Assembly: GCF_018279705.1 (NCBI RefSeq)
Contig: NZ_CP036498.1
Coordinates: forward strand, 124,001 to 188,000
DNA from: Tardiphaga alba
Lineage (GTDB): Bacteria; Pseudomonadota; Alphaproteobacteria; Rhizobiales; Xanthobacteraceae
Direction: 5' to 3'
Length of the DNA stretch: 64,000 nucleotides
The notes under the pieces were generated by a model. It saw only the letters and a program-made list of their open reading frames with translations. It made no database searches and had not been told where the DNA came from. Made by a program: the position numbers and the translations under genes. The first letter of the stretch is position 1; each line of letters starts with the position of its first letter. Of this stretch, positions 1 to 8,175 are shown piece after piece.

Positions 1-1
1 T

Positions 2-448
2 CCGAACGTCATCAAGACGCTCAAATGCAAGACCGTTGCCGAAGGCAAGTTTCGCCACGCCAACTATATCCGCAGCCTGCCGCCTTACATCGTCGACGAG
101 CCGCCGGCGCTGCTCGGCGACGACACCGCGCCAAACCCGTCTGAAGCCTCGCTCGCCGCGCTTGGCTCCTGCCTCGCCGTCGGCCTCCACGCCAATGCCG
201 TGCATCGTGGCTGGACCGTCAACAAGCTCGAGCTAGAGCTCGAAGGCGATCTCAACATCACCGCGGTCTGGGGCACCGGCGATATCAGCGAGAAGCCGGT
301 CGGCTTCACCGACGTGCGCGTGAAGGTCGAAATGGAATGCGAAGGCATTCCGCAATCCGACGTCGATGCGCTGATTGACCACGTGAAGAAGTGGTCGCCG
401 GTGGCCAACACGTTCACACGTCCCGTCAATCTCGAAGTCACTGCCTGA
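2..448 (+). CDS. OsmC family protein (5' truncated by window)
   Basis: This is the C-terminal part of an OsmC/Ohr-type protein; the start lies before the window. OsmC proteins are cytoplasmic thiol peroxidases that reduce organic hydroperoxides with a reactive cysteine. The frame open from base 2 shows the family signature around GDDTAPNPSEASLAALGSC, where the Cys sits in the usual ALGSC context, and ends with a typical beta-rich tail. It lies 68 bp before an acyl-CoA-dehydrogenase-like gene on the same strand and probably shares an operon with it and the rhodanese gene. Only one of the two family cysteines is visible here, so peroxidase activity cannot be judged. Confidence 0.85.
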   Translation, partial: PNVIKTLKCKTVAEGKFRHANYIRSLPPYIVDEPPALLGDDTAPNPSEASLAALGSCLAVGLHANAVHRGWTVNKLELELEGDLNITAVWGTGDISEKPVGFTDVRVKVEMECEGIPQSDVDALIDHVKKWSPVANTFTRPVNLEVTA

Positions 449-516
449 ACATGAGTTACGCGGCCGCAGCGATGCGGCCGCCTCGTCTCTTTTCTCGCAG
501 GACGGTGGAGATCGAC

Positions 517-1644
517 ATGACCATGACGGCGCTGTTGCGAAAATCAGATGAAGGAACGGAAGAAGCTGAGCCGCTTGTCGATCGCATCGCTGCTGTCGCA
601 CGCCGCGAGCTGACGCCGATCGCGCTGGAGATCGACGAAGGAACGATCTATCCCGATCAAGCCTTGCGCCATCTCGGCGATATCGGCGCGTGGTCCGCGC
701 ATGCCGATCTCCGCGACACGATAAATGGCATCTCTGTTATCGGCGAGACCTGCGGCTCCACCGCTTTCATGGCCTGGTGCCAGAACACGCTGGTCTGGTA
801 CATACTGAACTCCGACAATGCCGCGCTGAAAGCGAAGTATCTGAGCGCCACCGCAAGCGGCAGGACGCTGGGCGGCACCGGTCTCTCCAATCCCATGAAG
901 AGCTTCTTCGGAATCGAGAAGCTGAAGCTGAAGGGCAAGCGCGTCGATGGCGGCTATGTCGTCCGCGGCGCGCTGCCCTGGGTCTCCAATCTCGGCCCCG
1001 ATCATCTGTTCGGCACGATCTTCGAGGCCGAGGAGACCGGCGAGAAGGTGATGTTCATCGCCGATTGCGTTGATGAGAATCTCTCGCTGACGCCTTGCAA
1101 GCCATTTCTCGCCATGGACGGCACCGGCACCTACGCCGTGCAATTTCGCGACGTCTTCATTCCCGACGATCAGGTGCTGGCGGCACCCGCGATGCCTTTC
1201 GTGAAGAAGATCCGTGCCGGCTTCATCCTGATGCAGATGGGCATGGGCCTCGGCCTGATCAGGGACTGCGTTGCCATCATGGACAGCGTCAAGCCGTCGC
1301 TCGCCCACGTCAATCGCTTCCTGCCGCAGCAACCCGAGGATTTTGCCGGTCTGCTCGCGAAGATGGAGGCCGAAACGATGATGCTGGCTGCGACACCCTA
1401 CGAGACCAGCAACGATTACTGGCGCGCGGTTGTCGATCTGCGCCTGCGCGCCGGCGACGCGGCGGTGGCCGCCGCCCATGCCGCGATGCTGCATTGTGGC
1501 GCGCGCGGCTATCTCAAATCCCATCGCGCGCAGCGGCGCCTGCGCGAGGCCTATTTCGTGGCGATCGTCACTCCCGCCACAAAGCAGCTCCGGAAGATGC
1601 TCGCGGACAATGCGCGCGAACAGCAAGGAGACCACGCTCATTGA
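517..1644 (+). CDS. acyl-CoA dehydrogenase family flavoprotein
   Basis: A 375-residue protein of the acyl-CoA dehydrogenase fold. An N-terminal helical domain (EPLVDRIAAVARRELTPIAL) is followed by the middle beta-domain and a C-terminal helical bundle. The ATG at 517 was chosen over upstream in-frame ATGs because GGTGGAG lies 6 bp before it and family proteins begin near here. I could not place the catalytic glutamate, and the sequence is far from the fatty-acid enzymes. It may be a flavin-dependent monooxygenase or desulfurisation-type member such as DszC/SfnB. The position between OsmC and a rhodanese suggests organosulfur chemistry, which is inference. Confidence 0.75.
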   Translation: MTMTALLRKSDEGTEEAEPLVDRIAAVARRELTPIALEIDEGTIYPDQALRHLGDIGAWSAHADLRDTINGISVIGETCGSTAFMAWCQNTLVWYILNSDNAALKAKYLSATASGRTLGGTGLSNPMKSFFGIEKLKLKGKRVDGGYVVRGALPWVSNLGPDHLFGTIFEAEETGEKVMFIADCVDENLSLTPCKPFLAMDGTGTYAVQFRDVFIPDDQVLAAPAMPFVKKIRAGFILMQMGMGLGLIRDCVAIMDSVKPSLAHVNRFLPQQPEDFAGLLAKMEAETMMLAATPYETSNDYWRAVVDLRLRAGDAAVAAAHAAMLHCGARGYLKSHRAQRRLREAYFVAIVTPATKQLRKMLADNAREQQGDHAH

Positions 1645-1720
1645 CTTAAGTCAGGGCGCCAGACGGCACGGCCGACTACCAACGGTTCAACAGCGATGCA
1701 CAACAGAGTGGAGGCTTGAA

Positions 1721-2599
1721 ATGGCAGATGTTCTCATTTCCGCAGACGACCTCGCGACGTTCATGAAGCACGAGCCTTGTGTCATCATCGACACGCGCAA
1801 TCCCGACGCCTATGCGGCCGGGCATATTCCCGGCGCTGTCAATCTCCATGAGATTTTCACGTTCCTCGCCACATCGACACCCGAGGGCATGGACGAATTG
1901 AAGAAGAAATTCGCGGACGCTTTCGGCGGCGCGGGTCTTTCGGGCACCGAGACCGCTGTGATTTACGAACAGTCGATGAATTCCGGTTTCGGCCAATCCT
2001 GCCGCGGTTACTTCCTGCTGGAATTCCTCGGCTACCCGAAGATCAAGGTGCTGCATGGAGGCTTCGACGCCTGGACCATGAAGGGTCTGCCGACCACCAC
2101 GGATGTCCCGGCGCTGAAGCCCGCATCCTTCGCCATCAAGCCGGAGGCCGGTTCAATCCTGATCGATGCCGCCACCATGCAGGCCGCACTTGGCAATCCG
2201 TCGATCGCCATCCTCGACGTGCGCGATGTCGATGAATGGATCGGCGAAAGCTCATCGCCCTATGGCAAGGATTTCTGCCCGCGCATGGGCCGCATCCCTG
2301 GCGCCGTCTGGATCGAATGGTATCGCATGATGAAGCCGACCGGCGAAGGGCCGCGCTTCAAGTCGAAAAACGAGATCCTCGCCGAGTGCGCCACGGTCGG
2401 CATCACGCCATCCACCACGGTCTATCTCTATTGCTTCAAGGGAGCGCGTGCATCGAACACGTTCCTGGCGCTGAAGAATGCCGGCGTGATGGATGTGCGG
2501 ATGTATTTCGGTTCGTGGAACGAATGGAGCCGCGATGTGAAATATCCGATTGAGGAGGGATTGCCCGTGGTCGGAGAAAAACAGGCGGTGGCGGCGTAA
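1721..2599 (+). CDS. tandem rhodanese-domain sulfurtransferase
   Basis: A 292-residue protein with two rhodanese domains (about residues 5-125 and 145-285), the architecture of thiosulfate/3-mercaptopyruvate sulfurtransferases. The active-site loop in the second domain is YCFKGARAS, with the persulfide-forming Cys238. This CxxGxR form differs from the CG(S/T)GVTA loop of classical SseA/TST, so the natural sulfur donor is uncertain. The start at 1721 follows a GTGGAGG ribosome binding site. The gene follows the flavoprotein by 76 bp and is probably co-transcribed with it and OsmC, which points to sulfur transfer in a small catabolic or detoxification pathway. Confidence 0.85.
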   Translation: MADVLISADDLATFMKHEPCVIIDTRNPDAYAAGHIPGAVNLHEIFTFLATSTPEGMDELKKKFADAFGGAGLSGTETAVIYEQSMNSGFGQSCRGYFLLEFLGYPKIKVLHGGFDAWTMKGLPTTTDVPALKPASFAIKPEAGSILIDAATMQAALGNPSIAILDVRDVDEWIGESSSPYGKDFCPRMGRIPGAVWIEWYRMMKPTGEGPRFKSKNEILAECATVGITPSTTVYLYCFKGARASNTFLALKNAGVMDVRMYFGSWNEWSRDVKYPIEEGLPVVGEKQAVAA

Positions 2600-2620
2600 G
2601 CGATCGCTTCACACTCTCGC

Positions 2621-2743
2621 TGTCGTCGCCCGGCCGTGCGCGCAATTGTGCGCTAGGACCGGGTGACCCAGTAAACACCGGCCTCACTGTTTAGTTATGC
2701 TGATCTGTGTTTACTGGATCACCCGCTTTCGCGGGTGATGACA
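2621..2743. repeat. Family 1 intergenic palindromic repeat
   Basis: The ends are inverted copies of each other (TGTCGTCGCCCGG at one end, GCGGGTGATGACA at the other). Inside them are the inverted arms GTGACCCAGTAAACAC and GTGTTTACTGGATCAC. A close relative lies at 26479-26602, and a related double hairpin at 45610-45692. It sits between the convergent rhodanese and phosphotransferase genes and could end transcription from both sides. Confidence 0.85.
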
Positions 2744-2752
2744 GATGGAGTG

Positions 2753-3814
2753 TCATCCACCCACCTTCCCGCGCTCCAGCCATCCCAGCGCGCGCTGGAA
2801 CAGTTTGATGCATGACCGATGCAGCCGATCGCCCGTCGCCGGCGCGGCAAGTCCTGCACATGCACGGGCATAGGTGCCTTCGAGGATCAGGCCGAGCTTG
2901 TAGCAGCCGAGTACGCCGTACCATTGCAGCTGCGTGCAATCGCGCGGCGAGTTCGCCGCGTAATGCGCCATCAATTCGTTGATCCGCGCAAAACCATCCC
3001 ACGGCTTGATACCGATCTCGGACGTCGTGTGTCCCTGCTCGTCCGGCCATGTCGCCATGATCCAGCCCATGTCGAGCAGGGGATCGCCGATGGTGCACAG
3101 CTCCCAGTCGACGATGGCCGCGAGCTCGGCTCTGTCTGGGCGAAACATCACATTAGCGAGGTGATAGTCGCCATGCAGAATGCCGGGCGCGAATTGCTTC
3201 GGGCGATGTGTGGTCAGCCAGTCCGCGACGGCATCGATGCCCGGGATCGCGGATGGACCCGGCCATTCCTTGTAATCGTGATAGCTCTCCAGCAGCGCGC
3301 GCCAGCGCGGCACCTGGCGTTCGAGAAAGCCGTCGCTCTTGCCGAAATCCGCGAGACCCGCTGCGGCGTGATCGACACGCGATAGAGCTAGAGCACCATC
3401 CACCAGCGCAAAACCCATGCGGCGACGGATCGCGGCGTCGCCGGCATGCAATGACGGCAATGCGACGGTGGCATTGAAGCCGTCGATGGGCTCCATCAGA
3501 TAAAACGCCGCACCGATCACGTCGGTGTCGCTGCAGGCGGCGATCAGGCGCGGATGCGGCACCTCGGTCGATGCCAACACACCGAGCACGCGCGCCTCGC
3601 GCCGGTTGGTGGCATTGCCATCGCCGCGCGGATGCGCCGGCGAGCGGCGCAGCACATAAGAGCGACCGTCACGCGCGAAGCGCAGCAGCACATTCTGCGT
3701 TCCACCAGCCAGCGGTGTCACGGCTTCAAGCGCGCCGCGCCCGAGCTCTTGCGCATCCATCCAGCCGCGGAGCGCATCGAGATCGACGAGTTGCTGCCAG
3801 GCTTCCTCGCTCAT
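2753..3814 (-). CDS. APH-family phosphotransferase (LvaA / ACAD10-11 kinase-domain type)
   Basis: A 353-residue aminoglycoside-phosphotransferase-fold protein. The catalytic loop is HGDYHLAN (residues 214-221) and the metal-binding motif is IVDWELCTIGDP (DWE at 236-238). This form is typical of the kinase domain fused to acyl-CoA dehydrogenase in animal ACAD10/11 and of LvaA in levulinate catabolism, not of antibiotic kinases. The ATG at 3814 has GAGGG just upstream and starts 10 bp after the dehydrogenase stop. It is the last gene of an SDR-dehydrogenase-kinase operon. The likely role is phosphorylation of a hydroxyacyl-CoA before elimination; the exact substrate is unknown. Confidence 0.85.
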   Translation of the reverse strand: MSEEAWQQLVDLDALRGWMDAQELGRGALEAVTPLAGGTQNVLLRFARDGRSYVLRRSPAHPRGDGNATNRREARVLGVLASTEVPHPRLIAACSDTDVIGAAFYLMEPIDGFNATVALPSLHAGDAAIRRRMGFALVDGALALSRVDHAAAGLADFGKSDGFLERQVPRWRALLESYHDYKEWPGPSAIPGIDAVADWLTTHRPKQFAPGILHGDYHLANVMFRPDRAELAAIVDWELCTIGDPLLDMGWIMATWPDEQGHTTSEIGIKPWDGFARINELMAHYAANSPRDCTQLQWYGVLGCYKLGLILEGTYARACAGLAAPATGDRLHRSCIKLFQRALGWLERGKVGG

Positions 3815-3824
3815 GACATCGCCC

Positions 3825-5108
3825 TCAATGCGCGTCGCGCGGCACGATGTCGGGATAGTGCTCGCGCGCCCGCTCGCGCACCTGCGGCAGGTGATACGCC
3901 GGGAACAGAGCGTTGGTCGGCATGTACGCGCGCAGCACTTGCTTGGCGACGGTGACCTTGTGCACCTCGGTGGGACCATCCGCGAGGCCAAGGAAATAGG
4001 AATCGATCACCTGCTGCGCGAACGGCATCTCGCGTGAAAGCCCGATGGAGCCGTGCAAGTGCAGCGCGCGGCCGGCGATATTGTGCAGCACCATGGGCAT
4101 CGCCGCCTTCACCGCGGCGATATCCTTCAGCACTTTCTTGTAGTCCTGATGCTTGTCGATCAGCCATGCCGTGCGCAGCACCAGCAGGCGGAACTGTTCC
4201 AATTCGATCCAGGAATCGGCGATCTTCTCCTGCACGGTCTGCTTCTCGGCCAGCACCTCGCCTTTGGTGCGCCGTGACAGCACGCGCTGGCACATGGCAT
4301 CGAAGGCGGTGCGCGCCGACGCGATGGTGCGCATGGCATGATGGATGCGGCCGCCACCGAGCCGCACCTGCGAGACGAGAAAGCCGCCACCCTCGCTGCC
4401 GAGCATGGCATCTTCGGGCACTTCGACGTTCTCGAAACGCAGATAGGCGTGGGAGTCGATGTGATCGCCATAGCCGGCATTGCGGACGATGGAGAGACCC
4501 GGCGCTCCCGCCGGCACGATGAACATCGAGCAGCGCGACGCCAGCGGCGCTTCCGGATTGGTCACCACCATCACGATGAAGAAGGCCGCGAAGCGGGCAT
4601 TGGAGGCGAACCATTTCTCGCCGTCGATGCGCCAGCCGGTTGTGGTGCGGGTGGCGCGTGTCGTGAAAACGCCGGGATCGGCGCCGCCTTGCGGCTCCGT
4701 CATGGCGAAGCAGGACACGATCTCGTTGTTGAGCAGTGGCTGAAGATACTGCGTCTTCTGCGCAGCGGTGCCGTAATGCGCAAGAATCTCGGCATTGCCG
4801 GAATCCGGCGCCTGGCAGCCGAATACGGTCGGCCCATAGGCGGAGCGGCCGATGATCTCGTTGAGCAGAGCCAGCTTGACCTGCCCGTAGCCCTGACCGC
4901 CGAGCTCGGGGCCGAGATGGCAGCCCCACAGTTTCTGCGCTTTCACCTTGGCTTGCAGCGGACGCACCGCTTTGTTGCGGGCTTCATCCTGCGTGTCATA
5001 GGGACTGCCGAGCAGATGATCGAGCGGCATCACCTCCGTCTCGATGAACGCGGCAACCCAGTCGAGCTGCTTCTGATAGTCCGGATCGGTTTCGAAATCC
5101 CAGGCCAT
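3825..5108 (-). CDS. acyl-CoA dehydrogenase, ACAD10/11-like
   Basis: A 427-residue acyl-CoA dehydrogenase. Visible family blocks include CFAMTEPQGGADPG (flavin/substrate site), GWRIDGEKWFASNA, and the C-terminal HLHGSIGLSREMPFAQQ and LADGPTEVHKVTVAKQVL blocks that resemble ACAD10/11. The ATG at 5108 gives the expected N-terminus (MAWDFETDPDYQ). The gene sits 23 bp after the SDR and 10 bp before the phosphotransferase, so the three are an operon. In the lva pathway the equivalent enzyme works on a phosphorylated acyl-CoA made by the neighbouring kinase. That role is inferred from context. Confidence 0.9.
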   Translation of the reverse strand: MAWDFETDPDYQKQLDWVAAFIETEVMPLDHLLGSPYDTQDEARNKAVRPLQAKVKAQKLWGCHLGPELGGQGYGQVKLALLNEIIGRSAYGPTVFGCQAPDSGNAEILAHYGTAAQKTQYLQPLLNNEIVSCFAMTEPQGGADPGVFTTRATRTTTGWRIDGEKWFASNARFAAFFIVMVVTNPEAPLASRCSMFIVPAGAPGLSIVRNAGYGDHIDSHAYLRFENVEVPEDAMLGSEGGGFLVSQVRLGGGRIHHAMRTIASARTAFDAMCQRVLSRRTKGEVLAEKQTVQEKIADSWIELEQFRLLVLRTAWLIDKHQDYKKVLKDIAAVKAAMPMVLHNIAGRALHLHGSIGLSREMPFAQQVIDSYFLGLADGPTEVHKVTVAKQVLRAYMPTNALFPAYHLPQVRERAREHYPDIVPRDAH

Positions 5109-5131
5109 GGCGGTTCTCGCTTCTTGTGGGG

Positions 5132-5866
5132 TTAAAGGATCAGGCCGCCATCGACGATCAGGCTCTGGCCGACGATGTAGGACGACAGCGGCGATGCCAG
5201 GAACAGCGCCGCGCCGGCCATGTCGGCCGGAGTGCCCAATCGCTTCACGGGAATGCGTTCGAGCGCGCCTTCCAGCCGCTTGGGATTCTTGGTCGTCACC
5301 TTGGTGAGCTTGGTATCGACGAGGCCCGGCGCGATGCCGTTGACGCGAATGCCGTCTTCCGCCCAGGCCACGCCCAGCGTCCGAACCAGACCGACAGCGC
5401 CGGTCTTGGACGCATTGTATGAAGGGTTGCCCTTGGTGGCGTGGAAGGCTGCGGTGGATGAGACGATGATGAAACTGCCGCTGCTCGCCTTCAGCATCGG
5501 ATGAAATTTTGCACCGCAAGCCATCAGGCTCATCAGATTGACTTCCATCACCTTGCGAAACCCGTCCATGGCGAATTCGCCGCGCTTGTAGAGCACAGTG
5601 CCTTGCGCCAGCACCAACACGTCGAGCTTGCTGAAGGCCGGCTCGATCGCCTCGATCTCGGCTGCGTTGCTGACATCCAGCTTGGCATAATGCAGGCCGG
5701 TGAGATCGGAGCCTTCCTCGCCTTTGTAATCCGCCGCCGTCGCACGCGTGCCATAGACATGGACCTCGGCGCCTTTCTCGCGGAATCCATGGGCGACGCC
5801 GTTGCCGATGCCGCTCGATCCTCCGACCACGAGGACGGTCTTGCCGCTGAAATCCAGCTCGTTCAT
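5132..5866 (-). CDS. short-chain dehydrogenase/reductase
   Basis: A 244-residue classical SDR with the nucleotide motif GGSSGIG (residues 15-21), the catalytic serine in IIVSSTAAF and the YNASK active-site motif. The C-terminus (SYIVGQSLIVDGGLIL) is also standard. It is the first gene of the operon with the acyl-CoA dehydrogenase and phosphotransferase, and is divergent from a TetR regulator across an 84-bp spacer with an inverted repeat. In the levulinate pathway LvaD-type SDRs reduce a 4-oxoacyl-CoA to the 4-hydroxy form; a like reaction is plausible here but not shown. Confidence 0.9.
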   Translation of the reverse strand: MNELDFSGKTVLVVGGSSGIGNGVAHGFREKGAEVHVYGTRATAADYKGEEGSDLTGLHYAKLDVSNAAEIEAIEPAFSKLDVLVLAQGTVLYKRGEFAMDGFRKVMEVNLMSLMACGAKFHPMLKASSGSFIIVSSTAAFHATKGNPSYNASKTGAVGLVRTLGVAWAEDGIRVNGIAPGLVDTKLTKVTTKNPKRLEGALERIPVKRLGTPADMAGAALFLASPLSSYIVGQSLIVDGGLIL

Positions 5867-5891
5867 GGCGTTCTCCCTTGTGCACTGCGAG

Positions 5892-5924
5892 ATTAGGTCG
5901 CTCGCTTAAAGCAATTGACCTAAT
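5892..5924. promoter_or_regulatory. candidate TetR operator in divergent promoter
   Basis: A perfect 8-bp inverted repeat, ATTAGGTC and GACCTAAT, with a 17-bp spacer. It lies in the short region between the SDR operon and the divergent TetR gene, where an autoregulating TetR protein would be expected to bind. Confidence 0.55.
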
Positions 5925-5950
5925 TTGAACCCTGTGACAGCGTTGTCAAT

Positions 5951-6679
5951 ATGGCGGATGTGAGCACCAGGGATTTGCTGAAGATCGCGGCGCGGCGCCT
6001 GTTCGCGCATCGCGGCTATGACGGCGTCAGCGTGCGCGACATCGTGCTCGCTGCCGGCCAGCGCAATTCCGGCTCGCTGCATTATTATTTCGGCAGCAAG
6101 GATGAACTCGCGCGCGAACTGGTTGCCGATGGCGCCAAGCTGATCGATGACCGACGCAATGCGATGCTCGATGCGATCGAGGCCCGCGGCGGGCCGCGCA
6201 ACTTGCGTGAGATCATCGGATGCCTGGTCTGGCCATCCACCGATCTCGCTGGCGACGGCAGCCAGCCGCCGAAAGAAGACACCTATATCCGCTTCATCAC
6301 CATGCTGCAGATGAGCCATCGGCAGATGTTCATGGATGCGCTGGAGGGCAAATGGGCGTCGGGCTATGACCGCGCGCTCGTCCATATCCGCGAATTTCTG
6401 AAGGAGATCGACCCCGATCTCGTCAATCAGCGGCTGATGCTGATGTCGCTTTATCTGCGCGCCGCGATGTCGTCGCGCGAGGCAGCGCTGGAAGGCGGCG
6501 CGTCGCATCGCGTCTGGAGCGCGGAGGCGACGATGCAGAATTTCATCGACACCATCGAGGGCATGCTGAAGCCGAAGCCGTCAAAAGGCACGCAGGATGC
6601 GATGGCGCGCCGCAAACGCGGCGCAGCCTCGGCACGGCGCAGCCGCACGACCAACAGAGAGGATTTGCAAGCGATCTGA
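5951..6679 (+). CDS. TetR/AcrR family transcriptional regulator
   Basis: A 242-residue regulator with an N-terminal TetR helix-turn-helix (TRDLLKIAARRLFAHRGYDG followed by GSLHYYFGSKDELARELV) and a variable ligand-binding C-terminal domain ending in a basic, Arg/Ser-rich tail. No strong ribosome binding site precedes the ATG at 5951, but it is the only start that keeps the complete HTH. It is divergent from the SDR-dehydrogenase-kinase operon and 57 bp upstream of a substrate-binding protein gene on its own strand. It probably controls the operon in response to an acyl-CoA or related compound. Confidence 0.88.
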   Translation: MADVSTRDLLKIAARRLFAHRGYDGVSVRDIVLAAGQRNSGSLHYYFGSKDELARELVADGAKLIDDRRNAMLDAIEARGGPRNLREIIGCLVWPSTDLAGDGSQPPKEDTYIRFITMLQMSHRQMFMDALEGKWASGYDRALVHIREFLKEIDPDLVNQRLMLMSLYLRAAMSSREAALEGGASHRVWSAEATMQNFIDTIEGMLKPKPSKGTQDAMARRKRGAASARRSRTTNREDLQAI

Positions 6680-6736
6680 CAGTTCGACAACGGCACGCAA
6701 CACAGAGTGCGGCCAAAATAAAAGGGGAGATACGCC

Positions 6737-7954
6737 ATGACGATACGTGTTGCTCTCGCGGCAGCCGGCGCATTCATGCTGGTCGCCACTCATCCCGCCA
6801 CCGCCCAGAAGAAATACGAGCCGGGCGTGACCGATACGGAAGTGAAGATCGGTCAGACCATGCCCTATAGCGGCCCGGCTTCGGCCTATGGCACCCAGGG
6901 GCGGATCGAAGAAGCCTATTACGAAATGATCAACGCCAAAGGCGGCGTCAACGGACGCAAGATCAAGACGATCTCGCTGGACGACGCCTATTCGCCGCCC
7001 AAGACGGTGGAGCAGACGCGGCGACTGGTCGAGCAGGATGAAGTGCTGGCGATCATCGGCACCATCGGCACGCCGACCAATTCGGCGATCCAGAAATATC
7101 TCAACCAGAAGAAGGTGCCGCAGCTCTTCATCTCGACGGGAGCCGCGAAGTGGGACGATCCAAAGAACTTCCCATGGACCACGGCACTCTATCCGCCCTA
7201 CCAGATGGAGGGCATGATCTTCGCAAAGTATCTGCTGAAGAACAAACCGAACGCCAAGCTCGGCGTGTTTTCGCAGAATGACGATGCCGGCAAGGATTAT
7301 GTGAAAGGCCTGAAGGATGGTCTCGGCGAGAAAGCCAAGACCATGATCGTCAAGGAAGTCACCTATGAGGTCTCCGAGCCGACAGTGGATTCGCAGATCG
7401 TTGCGTTGAAGGCATCCGGCGCCGATACGCTGTTCACGATGGCGACGCCAAAATTCGGCGCGCAGGCGATCCGCAAGGTGCACGAACTCGGCTGGAAGCC
7501 GCTGAATTTCGTGGTCAGCGTGTCGTCCTCCATCAAGGGCGTGATGGAGCCGGCGGGCAACGAGGCCTCGACCGGCGTGTTGACCGCACTTGCCTTCAAG
7601 GGGCCGACCGATCCGACCTGGGATGGCGCGCCGGACATGAAGGAGTTCAAGGAATTCATCGCCAAATGGTATCCGCGCGGCGATATCGCCGATGGCAGCA
7701 ATGTCACCGGCTATATCTCGGCATACATGACCGTGAAGATCATCGAGATGTGCGGCGACGACCTGACCCGCGAGAACCTGCTGAAACAGGCAACCAATCT
7801 CAACAAGGTCGTTGCCCCGCTGCTGCTACCCGGCATCTCGATCTCCACGCGCCCGGACCGTTACGCGCCCTATACGCAGATGCAGGTCGCGAAATTCGAC
7901 GGCAAGACCTGGGTGCCTGAAGGCGAGGTGTTCAATACGGATAGTGAGAAGTGA
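6737..7954 (+). CDS. ABC transporter substrate-binding protein (branched-chain amino acid / aromatic type)
   Basis: A 405-residue periplasmic binding protein of the LivK/Peripla_BP_6 type. Residues 1-23 form a Sec signal peptide ending at TATAQ-like ATAQ; the mature part begins with the typical GVTDTEVKIGQTMPYSGPAS block. GGGGAG lies 8 bp before the ATG. No permease or ATPase genes are in the window, so it is an orphan binding protein or part of a scattered system. Its place next to the TetR gene and acyl-CoA operon suggests uptake of the carboxylate or aromatic compound degraded by that operon; this is inference. Confidence 0.9.
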   Translation: MTIRVALAAAGAFMLVATHPATAQKKYEPGVTDTEVKIGQTMPYSGPASAYGTQGRIEEAYYEMINAKGGVNGRKIKTISLDDAYSPPKTVEQTRRLVEQDEVLAIIGTIGTPTNSAIQKYLNQKKVPQLFISTGAAKWDDPKNFPWTTALYPPYQMEGMIFAKYLLKNKPNAKLGVFSQNDDAGKDYVKGLKDGLGEKAKTMIVKEVTYEVSEPTVDSQIVALKASGADTLFTMATPKFGAQAIRKVHELGWKPLNFVVSVSSSIKGVMEPAGNEASTGVLTALAFKGPTDPTWDGAPDMKEFKEFIAKWYPRGDIADGSNVTGYISAYMTVKIIEMCGDDLTRENLLKQATNLNKVVAPLLLPGISISTRPDRYAPYTQMQVAKFDGKTWVPEGEVFNTDSEK

Positions 7955-7962
7955 GGATCGCT

Positions 7963-7995
7963 TAGCCCGGATGGAGCGCAGCGCCATCCGGGCTA
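7963..7995. repeat. Family 3 short palindrome, possible terminator
   Basis: TAGCCCGGATGG and CCATCCGGGCTA form a perfect 12-bp stem around a 9-bp loop, 8 bp after the binding-protein stop codon. It is a minimal member of the same family seen at 35146-35235 and 37431-37521. No T-run follows, so termination is only possible. Confidence 0.75.
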
Positions 7996-8078
7996 TGCCA
8001 TAGACTCGTTCTTACGCATGGGCTTTCACCGTGTCCGTTGATTGACACCGCTATCGATCGACCGCTATGGGAGATCGC

Positions 8079-8145
8079 ACGGCAATGGATTCTGCCGGGC
8101 CATCCTGGCCGAACCGCTTCCGAGAGAAGCTGATGACTCCTACTC
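8079..8145 (+). promoter_or_regulatory. fluoride riboswitch (crcB motif)
   Basis: The sequence fits the fluoride aptamer. P1 is GGCA/TGCC (8081-8084 with 8093-8096) enclosing the conserved ATGG. A variable hairpin follows (GGCC/GGCC, 8098-8110), then AACCGC, a P3 stem GCTTC/GAAGC (8116-8120 with 8126-8130), and the highly conserved 3' block GCTGATGACTCCTAC (8129-8143). GGA at 8087-8089 can pair with TCC at 8138-8140 to form the pseudoknot core. It lies 31 bp before the phosphatase gene and controls the operon that ends with crcB, whose product is a fluoride exporter. Confidence 0.92.
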
Positions 8146-8175
8146 AACTCGCCATCGCGGCGAAGGAGTAGAGTC
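8135..8175 (+). promoter_or_regulatory. ribosome-binding-site-sequestering hairpin of the fluoride riboswitch
   Basis: GACTC (8135-8139) and TACTC (8141-8145) can pair with GAGTC (8171-8175) and GAGTA (8166-8170), ten base pairs with one bulged C. An inner stem TCGCC/GGCGA (8149-8153 with 8159-8163) closes the hairpin. This structure hides the AAGGAG ribosome binding site and uses the same bases needed for the fluoride pseudoknot, so the two folds exclude each other. No U-run follows, and the GTG start is at 8176, which points to control of translation. Confidence 0.7.

Noticed and set aside
2621..2743. Possible CRISPR unit or IS end
   Set aside because: No regular direct repeats with spacers and no transposase; the arms fit a palindromic intergenic repeat.
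3825..5885. A 686-residue fusion of an SDR-like N-part and acyl-CoA dehydrogenase
   Set aside because: The N-terminal 250 residues are a frame-shifted reading of the SDR gene; the SDR has its own complete frame and ribosome binding site.
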